This document shows, in pieces, positions 59,276-64,000 of a DNA stretch of 64,000 nt (positions are counted from its first letter, which is position 1; each line of letters opens with the position of its first letter). The translations under genes were made by a program, and so were the position numbers. The notes below the pieces were generated by a model that did not search any database, was not told the origin of the DNA, and saw nothing but the letters and a program-made list of their open reading frames with translations. Source of the DNA: Aquibium sp. A9E412 (GTDB taxonomy: Bacteria > Pseudomonadota > Alphaproteobacteria > Rhizobiales > Rhizobiaceae); contig NZ_JAOAOP010000001.1 of NCBI RefSeq assembly GCF_030398335.1, positions 62,001-126,000 on the forward strand. Reading direction: 5' to 3'.

Positions 59276-61657
59276 CTAGAAGCGCGTGGAGACGCCGAAG
59301 CTGAAGTTCTGCACGCGGTCGGTCGGTTCCTTGAGGATCGGGAACGCGTAGTCGAGACGCAGCGGCCCGAACGGCGAGGCCCAGATCAGGCCGGCACCGA
59401 CCGACGCGCGCCAGGCCATGGCGGTGCCGCTGGTGTTGGCGAGATCGCTGCCGAACAGCGTCGCCGCGTCGGCGAAGACCGCACCGCGCACGCCGAAGCC
59501 CTGCGGCAGGACCGGCAGCGGGAACTGCGCCTCGGCCGTGGCGTGCAGGTAGCTCTTGCCGCCGACCTGGCGAAGCTCGCCATTGCCGTCGGGCTGAACC
59601 GGCCCGATGCCGTTGTAGTCGAAGCCGCGGATGATGCGGTCGCTGCTCTCGAAGTGATCGAAGACGCGCAGGCTGCCGCTGTAGGCCTCGACATGCCCGC
59701 CGCCGGCACGCACCAGGCCGACCACGTCGAGCTCTTCCGACAGCGTGCGGTAGTAGTTCGCCTGGCCCGTCACCTTGACGAACTTGGCGTCGCCGCCGAC
59801 GCCGGCGAACTCCGTCGTCGTCGAGGCGTAGAAGCCGTCGCGCGGGTTCTTCGGGTTGTCGAGGGTGTTGTAGACCAGCGTGCCGCTGATCGACGACTTG
59901 ACCCAGGTGCCGAAGCCGATGGCCGTCTGCACGGACGGCGGCACCGGACAGGGCGTGCCGGAGCCCGGCTCGGGGTCGGTACAGACCGCCTGCGCGCCGC
60001 CACTGTAGGCGTAGCTCTCCTGCGAGTAGTTGTAGGCCACCTGGGCGGCGAGCGCCTCGGTGATCGGCAGGCCGAAGCGCACCGTGCCGCCGGTCGTCTC
60101 GCTATCGTAGCTCGAATACTCGCGCGTCTGGCGGAAGATGTCGAAGCCGGCCGCGATGCGGCGGCCGAGGAAATACGGCTCGGTGAAGGAGAAGTTGAAG
60201 TCGCGCGAGTTCTGGCCGCCGGCAACCGCCACGCGGATGTACTGGCCGCGACCGAGGAAGTTGCGCTCGGCGACCGAGCCCTCGAGCGTGAAGCCGCCGC
60301 CGGTGCTGCTGCTCTGGCCGGTCGCATAGCCCGCGCCGATCGAGAACTCACCGGTCGCCTTCTCGATCACGTCGACGACGAGAACCACCTGGTCGGGCTG
60401 CGAGCCCGGCACGGTGGCGATGTTGACGACCTCAAAGAAGTCAAGCGCCTCCAGCCGGCGCTTCGCGCGCTGCACGAGCACCTGGTTGAAGGCGTCGCCC
60501 TCGCTGAGGTCGAACTCGCGGCGGATGACGTAGTCGCGCGTGCGCGTGTTGCCGCGGATCTCGATGCGCTCGATATAGGTGCGCGGCCCCTCGTCGATCG
60601 AATAGACGATGGAGATCTCGCGCGTCTCGAAGTTGCGGTCGCCGCGCGGCGTGACCTGGGCGAAGGCGTAGCCGCGGCCGGCCATCGTCTCGGTCAGCTC
60701 GATCAGCGTGTCCTCGACCTTCTCGGCGCTATAGACGGCGCCCTGGCGGGTCTTGATGTCGGAGCGCAGGCTGGTCGTGTCGACGCCCTCGATGGTCGTC
60801 TCCACGTCGATGGCGCCGAAGGTGTAGCGCTCGCCCTCGTCCACCGTGATGGTGATGACGTACTCGTTCTCGGTCTCGTTGAGGTCGGCCGACGACGAGA
60901 TGACGCGGAAATCGGCATAGCCGCGGTTGTAGTAGAAGCGGCGCAGCGTCTCCTCGTCGGCGCGCAGACGGTCCTCGTCATAGACGTCGTTGCGGAACAG
61001 GAAGGAGAACAGGTTCGAGCGCTTGGTGGCGATCACCTCCTGCAGGCGGCGGTCGCTGAAGGCGTTGTTGCCGACGAAGTTGATCGACGCGATCTTGGTG
61101 CGGCCGCCTTCCTGGATCTCGAAGATCACGTTGACGCGGCCCTCGTCGAGCTCCTGCACGCGCGGCACCACGGTGGCGTCGTCGCGGCCGACCCGGCCAT
61201 AGGCCTCGCGGATGGTCTCGGCGTCCGCCTCGAGCAGCGCCTGCGAGAACGGCCGGCGCGGCTGGAGCTGCACCTTCTGGGCGAGCTCGGCGTCCTTGAT
61301 CTTCTTGTTGCCCTGGAAGAGCACCTGGTTGACGATCGCGTACTCCTCGACCTCGACCACCAGCGTCGAGCCCACCTGGTTGATGGTGACGTTGGCGAAC
61401 AGGCCGGTGCCGAACAGGCGCTTGACCGCCTCGTTCAGGTCGCCGCGGTCGAACGGGACGCCGGGCTGCACGGCGATGTAGTTGCGGATCGTCTCGGCAT
61501 CGACGCGCCGGTTGCCGCGCACCTCGATGCGACTGACCGTCGCGGCCTCCACGACCGACACGGATGCGAGGTGAGCGACGACCGCACCGGGAATCGCCAC
61601 GCCGACCGAAAGGGCGACCGCCGAGGCGGCGCTCATGAACCTGGAGGCTGCCTTCAT
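59276..61657 (-). CDS. bamA: Outer membrane protein assembly factor BamA
   Basis: Central beta-barrel of the machinery that inserts outer-membrane proteins. The 793-residue product has a signal peptide (residues 1 to about 37) and five POTRA domains (about 40-385; the first opens [21 protein letters not shown], split: [21 protein letters not shown]). A 16-stranded barrel follows, ending with a C-terminal phenylalanine (FSFGVSTRF) as required for outer-membrane proteins. I chose the ATG at 61657 because it is followed directly by the signal peptide. It is preceded by rseP and its own promoter. Confidence 0.96.
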   Translation of the reverse strand: MKAASRFMSAASAVALSVGVAIPGAVVAHLASVSVVEAATVSRIEVRGNRRVDAETIRNYIAVQPGVPFDRGDLNEAVKRLFGTGLFANVTINQVGSTLVVEVEEYAIVNQVLFQGNKKIKDAELAQKVQLQPRRPFSQALLEADAETIREAYGRVGRDDATVVPRVQELDEGRVNVIFEIQEGGRTKIASINFVGNNAFSDRRLQEVIATKRSNLFSFLFRNDVYDEDRLRADEETLRRFYYNRGYADFRVISSSADLNETENEYVITITVDEGERYTFGAIDVETTIEGVDTTSLRSDIKTRQGAVYSAEKVEDTLIELTETMAGRGYAFAQVTPRGDRNFETREISIVYSIDEGPRTYIERIEIRGNTRTRDYVIRREFDLSEGDAFNQVLVQRAKRRLEALDFFEVVNIATVPGSQPDQVVLVVDVIEKATGEFSIGAGYATGQSSSTGGGFTLEGSVAERNFLGRGQYIRVAVAGGQNSRDFNFSFTEPYFLGRRIAAGFDIFRQTREYSSYDSETTGGTVRFGLPITEALAAQVAYNYSQESYAYSGGAQAVCTDPEPGSGTPCPVPPSVQTAIGFGTWVKSSISGTLVYNTLDNPKNPRDGFYASTTTEFAGVGGDAKFVKVTGQANYYRTLSEELDVVGLVRAGGGHVEAYSGSLRVFDHFESSDRIIRGFDYNGIGPVQPDGNGELRQVGGKSYLHATAEAQFPLPVLPQGFGVRGAVFADAATLFGSDLANTSGTAMAWRASVGAGLIWASPFGPLRLDYAFPILKEPTDRVQNFSFGVSTRF

Positions 61658-61728
61658 TGGGCTGTAGAACCTTTTTTCTCTATGTCCCCACGTCGAGAAA
61701 ACCGGCCATCGCGGTCTAAGTCCCCACC

Positions 61729-61756
61729 GTAATAGCCGGATTTTCCATACACGCAA
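61729..61756 (-). promoter_or_regulatory. Candidate sigma-70 promoter of bamA
   Basis: On the minus strand TTGCGT (61756-61751) and TATTAC (61734-61729) are spaced by 16 bases in the 204-base gap after rseP. The leader would be about 65 bases with AAGG before the ATG. Confidence 0.5.
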
Positions 61757-61861
61757 GGCTTCTGGTTAAAACGCATTTACTAATCCCGAGCGCGTGGCAT
61801 TCGCGTCACGCCTATCGATCCGCATGGTAAACAACCCCTCAATGTCCCCCGCGTCCGTCCG

Positions 61862-63001
61862 TCAGCACCCGAAGATGTCGTTCCAGAAGACGAACCCCAT
61901 GAACATCAGCACCAGGAGCAGGCCCACCCGGTAGACCATCTCCATGACGCGCTCGGGCACCGGACGCCCGATCAGCGCTTCGATGGCGTAGAACAGAAGA
62001 TGCCCGCCATCAAGCGGGGGGATCGGCAAAAGGTTGAGAATTCCGATGCCGACCGACAGCAGCGCGACGAGTTGTACCAGCCATTCGAAGCCGAGCTGCG
62101 CGGCCTGGCCGGACATCTCGGCGATCTTGACCGGCCCGCCGAGCTGGCAGCGGTCCTCGCGCCCGGCGACGAAGCGCTTGAGGAACTGGCCGGTGCGCTC
62201 GATGATGCGGCCGGTCTCCAGCACCGCCTCGCCGAGCGCGGCGAGCGGCGTGTATTCGACAAGCCGCGGCTGGCCGAGCTCCTCGTTGTTGACGACGCCG
62301 ATGACGCCCATCTGCACGGTGTTGCCGAGCGCGTCGGTCTGCTCCATCGCCTCCGGCGTGGCGACCAGCTCGACCTCCTCGCCGTCGCGCAGCACCACGA
62401 AGACCAGCGCGTCGCCGGTGCGGCCGGAGACCAGGCGCTGCACGTCGCCGAAGGTCTCCACGCGGGTGCCGTCGACCGAGACGAAACGGTCGCCGGGCTC
62501 GAACCCGGCCTCCGCCGCGGGGCTGTCCGGCCGCACCTCGGCCACCGTCGGCTCGGCGACGAACCGGCCGAAGACGGCGAACATCACCGCGAAGACCGCA
62601 ATGGTCAGCAGGAAGTTGAACATCGGTCCGGCGAGCACGGTGAGGAAGCGCTTCCACACCGGCTGGGTGTGGAAGGCGACGGCGCGCTCCTCCGGCGACA
62701 GGGACTCCAGTTCGGCGTCGTCCGGCTCGCTCGTCACCGCGACGTCGCCGACGAACTTGACGTAGCCGCCGAGCGGGATGGCCGACAGCTTCCAGCGCGT
62801 GCCGTGGCGGTCGTCGAAGCCGACGATCTCCGGCCCGAAGCCGATCGAGAAGGCCTGGACGCCGATGCCGCACCAGCGGCCGACGAGATAGTGGCCCATC
62901 TCGTGCACGAACACGACCACCGTGAGCACGAAGAGGAACGGCACCAGGGTGCCGATCAAAAGCCCGTCGGTGGCAAACAGCGTCGAAAGCAAGTCCGTCA
63001 A
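61862..63001 (-). CDS. rseP: RIP zinc metalloprotease RseP
   Basis: Site-2 intramembrane protease that cleaves anti-sigma factors and leftover signal peptides. The 379-residue product has the zinc motif HEMGH at residues 33-37 within the first membrane segment (VVVFVHEMGHYL). A single PDZ domain lies at about 145-210 (AEAGFEPGDRFVSVDG), and the second zinc-site motif NLLPIPPLDGGHL lies near 328, followed by the last membrane segments. E. coli RseP has two PDZ domains; one is the rule here in alphaproteobacteria. The start is TTG at 63001 with a good GAAGGGG ahead of it. Confidence 0.95.
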   Translation of the reverse strand: MTDLLSTLFATDGLLIGTLVPFLFVLTVVVFVHEMGHYLVGRWCGIGVQAFSIGFGPEIVGFDDRHGTRWKLSAIPLGGYVKFVGDVAVTSEPDDAELESLSPEERAVAFHTQPVWKRFLTVLAGPMFNFLLTIAVFAVMFAVFGRFVAEPTVAEVRPDSPAAEAGFEPGDRFVSVDGTRVETFGDVQRLVSGRTGDALVFVVLRDGEEVELVATPEAMEQTDALGNTVQMGVIGVVNNEELGQPRLVEYTPLAALGEAVLETGRIIERTGQFLKRFVAGREDRCQLGGPVKIAEMSGQAAQLGFEWLVQLVALLSVGIGILNLLPIPPLDGGHLLFYAIEALIGRPVPERVMEMVYRVGLLLVLMFMGFVFWNDIFGC

Positions 63002-63095
63002 GGCCGCCCCTTCCCACCAAGTGCTGCCGCCGGCACGCAGTCTGAGCCCAAAACGGGCGAATCCGTGGCGCCCGCTCCGCAGCCGCCCTGCCTGT

Positions 63096-63177
63096 CACGG
63101 AACCGCAGACCGGCTCCCGGCCGTCGTCGCGCCGCGCCTCCAGACGGCGAAGCGGCTGCCGCTTCGCCCGGAAACGC
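63096..63177 (+). repeat. Dispersed intergenic repeat, copy 4
   Basis: An 82-base copy lies in the gap between rseP and cdsA. It starts CACGGAACCGCAGACCGGCTC and ends TTCGCCCGGAAACGC. It has the same length as the copy at 49063-49144 but is more diverged in the middle. The 291-base gap shows no gene. Confidence 0.65.
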
Positions 63178-63292
63178 GGCGAGGCACGATAGCGAAGCGT
63201 GTGACACGGCGCCTGCCGACATCATGGCCCATCCGGATTGTCGCGCCGCACGCAAAGCGATTCCGTGCGGCCGCGCCATGCCCTAGCAGCCC

Positions 63293-64000
63293 TCAGGGCG
63301 CGAAGAAACCGTGCGCCGGGGTCTGCGGACCCGACAGAAGCGCACCGACCACATAGAGCGCGACGGCGGAGGCGAGAAGACCGTCGACGCGGTCCATCAT
63401 GCCGCCATGACCGGGAATGAGGTGGCTCGAATCCTTCACTCCGTGGCGCCGCTTGACGGCCGATTCGAACAGGTCGCCGAACTGGGCGACCACCGACAGG
63501 CCGAGCGCCAGCACGGCGATGGCGGGAAGGCCGACGCCGCTTCCCGCGATCAGCGCCACCGCCAGGCCGGCCGCCATGCCGCCGAGCGCGCCGCCGACCG
63601 CACCGCTCCACGTCTTCGACGGCGAGACCCGCGGCGCGAGCTTCGGCCCGCCGAGGCCGCGGCCGGAGAAATAGGCCAGGGTGTCGGTCGCCCAGACGAC
63701 CGCGAACAGGAGCAAGACCGCGACGAGGCCGGGCGCATCGGCACCGCGCAGATAGACCAGCGCCAGGCCCGGCACGCCGGCATAGGCGAGCGCGGTGACC
63801 ATCCAGTAGTCGCGGCGGCGCACCAGCGCATAGACCAGGCTGACGACGACCGCCGCGGCCAGCACGCCGAAGGCGAGCGCCGGCCCGGCCCCGAACAGCA
63901 GCACCACGACGACGAGCGCGAACAGCGGCGCGGCGAGCCAGCGCGTCGTGCGGTCGGCGCGCGGCCGCGCCATCACCGTCCACTCGGCGAACACGGCGAC
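63293..64000 (-). CDS. cdsA: Phosphatidate cytidylyltransferase (N-terminus outside window)
   Basis: Inner-membrane enzyme that makes CDP-diacylglycerol, the precursor of phospholipids. About 236 C-terminal residues are visible; the frame is open to the window edge. Internal in-frame GTG and ATG codons near 63994 and 63973 are not taken as starts, because the segment FAEWTVM matches the inner part of other CdsA proteins, so some 40-60 residues are missing. Several membrane segments are seen, and the family signature near the C-terminus is complete: KRRHGVKDSSHLIPGHGGMMDRVDG (split: KRRHGVKDSSHLIPG, HGGMMDRVDG). The cdsA-rseP-bamA order is conserved. Confidence 0.95.
   Translation of the reverse strand, partial: VAVFAEWTVMARPRADRTTRWLAAPLFALVVVVLLFGAGPALAFGVLAAAVVVSLVYALVRRRDYWMVTALAYAGVPGLALVYLRGADAPGLVAVLLLFAVVWATDTLAYFSGRGLGGPKLAPRVSPSKTWSGAVGGALGGMAAGLAVALIAGSGVGLPAIAVLALGLSVVAQFGDLFESAVKRRHGVKDSSHLIPGHGGMMDRVDGLLASAVALYVVGALLSGPQTPAHGFFAP

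Noticed and set aside
58625-61732. A plus-strand open frame of more than 1000 codons opposite bamA and lpxD
   Set aside because: Same cause. BamA on the minus strand has POTRA and barrel sequence, a signal peptide and the terminal phenylalanine, while the opposite frame has no family features.

Overview
The window is 64 kb of very GC-rich chromosomal DNA. Its gene content and order fit an alphaproteobacterium of the order Hyphomicrobiales (Rhizobiales). The evidence is a run of gene neighbourhoods typical of that order: metG-holB-tmk-dac-rlpA, mazG-hflX-hfq, trkA-ntrXYCB-dusB, fused ispDF, the lipA/lpdA/pdhCBA/ftsB/eno block, kdsA-pyrG-secG-tpiA, ppiD-trpDC-moaCA-lexA-comEC-gltX-gltA, and lpxB-lpxI-lpxA-fabZ-lpxD-bamA-rseP-cdsA. 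The genus cannot be fixed from the sequence alone. No tRNA, rRNA, CRISPR array, insertion sequence or phage gene was seen. Coding density is high, and only one stretch without a gene exceeds 300 bases (48836-49244).

Layout. 1-5369 (minus strand): methionyl-tRNA synthetase (cut by the window edge), clamp-loader delta-prime, thymidylate kinase, a D,D-carboxypeptidase and the RlpA lipoprotein. 5651-8162: MazG (plus), then HflX and Hfq (minus). 8303-18120 (minus): a PLP aminotransferase, TrkA, and the two nitrogen two-component systems NtrYX and NtrBC, with dusB leading the ntrBC operon. 18274-20003 (plus): ispDF and pncC. 20099-31103 (minus): a Coq10/RatA-like protein, lipoyl synthase, a stress-type membrane protein, lipoamide dehydrogenase, small stress or accessory genes, the pyruvate dehydrogenase operon pdhABC, an FtsB-like protein and enolase. 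31274-39215: an alpha/beta hydrolase, kdsA, a VOC protein, a CmlA/FloR-like exporter with a leader peptide, and a TPP-riboswitch-controlled ykoFEDC transporter operon. 39281-42416 (minus): pyrG, secG, tpiA. 42563-48835 (plus): ppiD, trpD, trpC, moaC, moeA, lexA. 49245-54652: comEC (minus), gltX and gltA (plus). 54716-64000 (minus): lipid A synthesis, the outer-membrane insertase BamA, RseP and CdsA (cut by the window edge).

Much of the window forms functional sets. Lipoyl synthase, lipoamide dehydrogenase and PdhABC feed acetyl-CoA to citrate synthase. KdsA supplies Kdo for the lipid A made by the lpx genes, and BamA and RseP handle outer-membrane assembly and quality control. Two nitrogen sensor-regulator pairs sit head to tail.

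The most interesting signals lie in the regulatory DNA. A chromosomal phenicol-type exporter (34150-35349) is preceded by a nine-codon leader ORF, a hairpin directly after its stop codon, and a second hairpin that holds the exporter's Shine-Dalgarno in a bulge. This arrangement resembles translational attenuation. Others are a THI-box whose closing stem appears to contain the ykoF ribosome-binding site, a symmetrical double SOS operator at lexA, a palindrome over the -35 of the pdhA promoter, an EcfG-type general-stress promoter at a GlsB-family gene, an FNR/FixK-type box at a DUF465 gene, and a dispersed intergenic repeat of about 82 bp in at least four copies.
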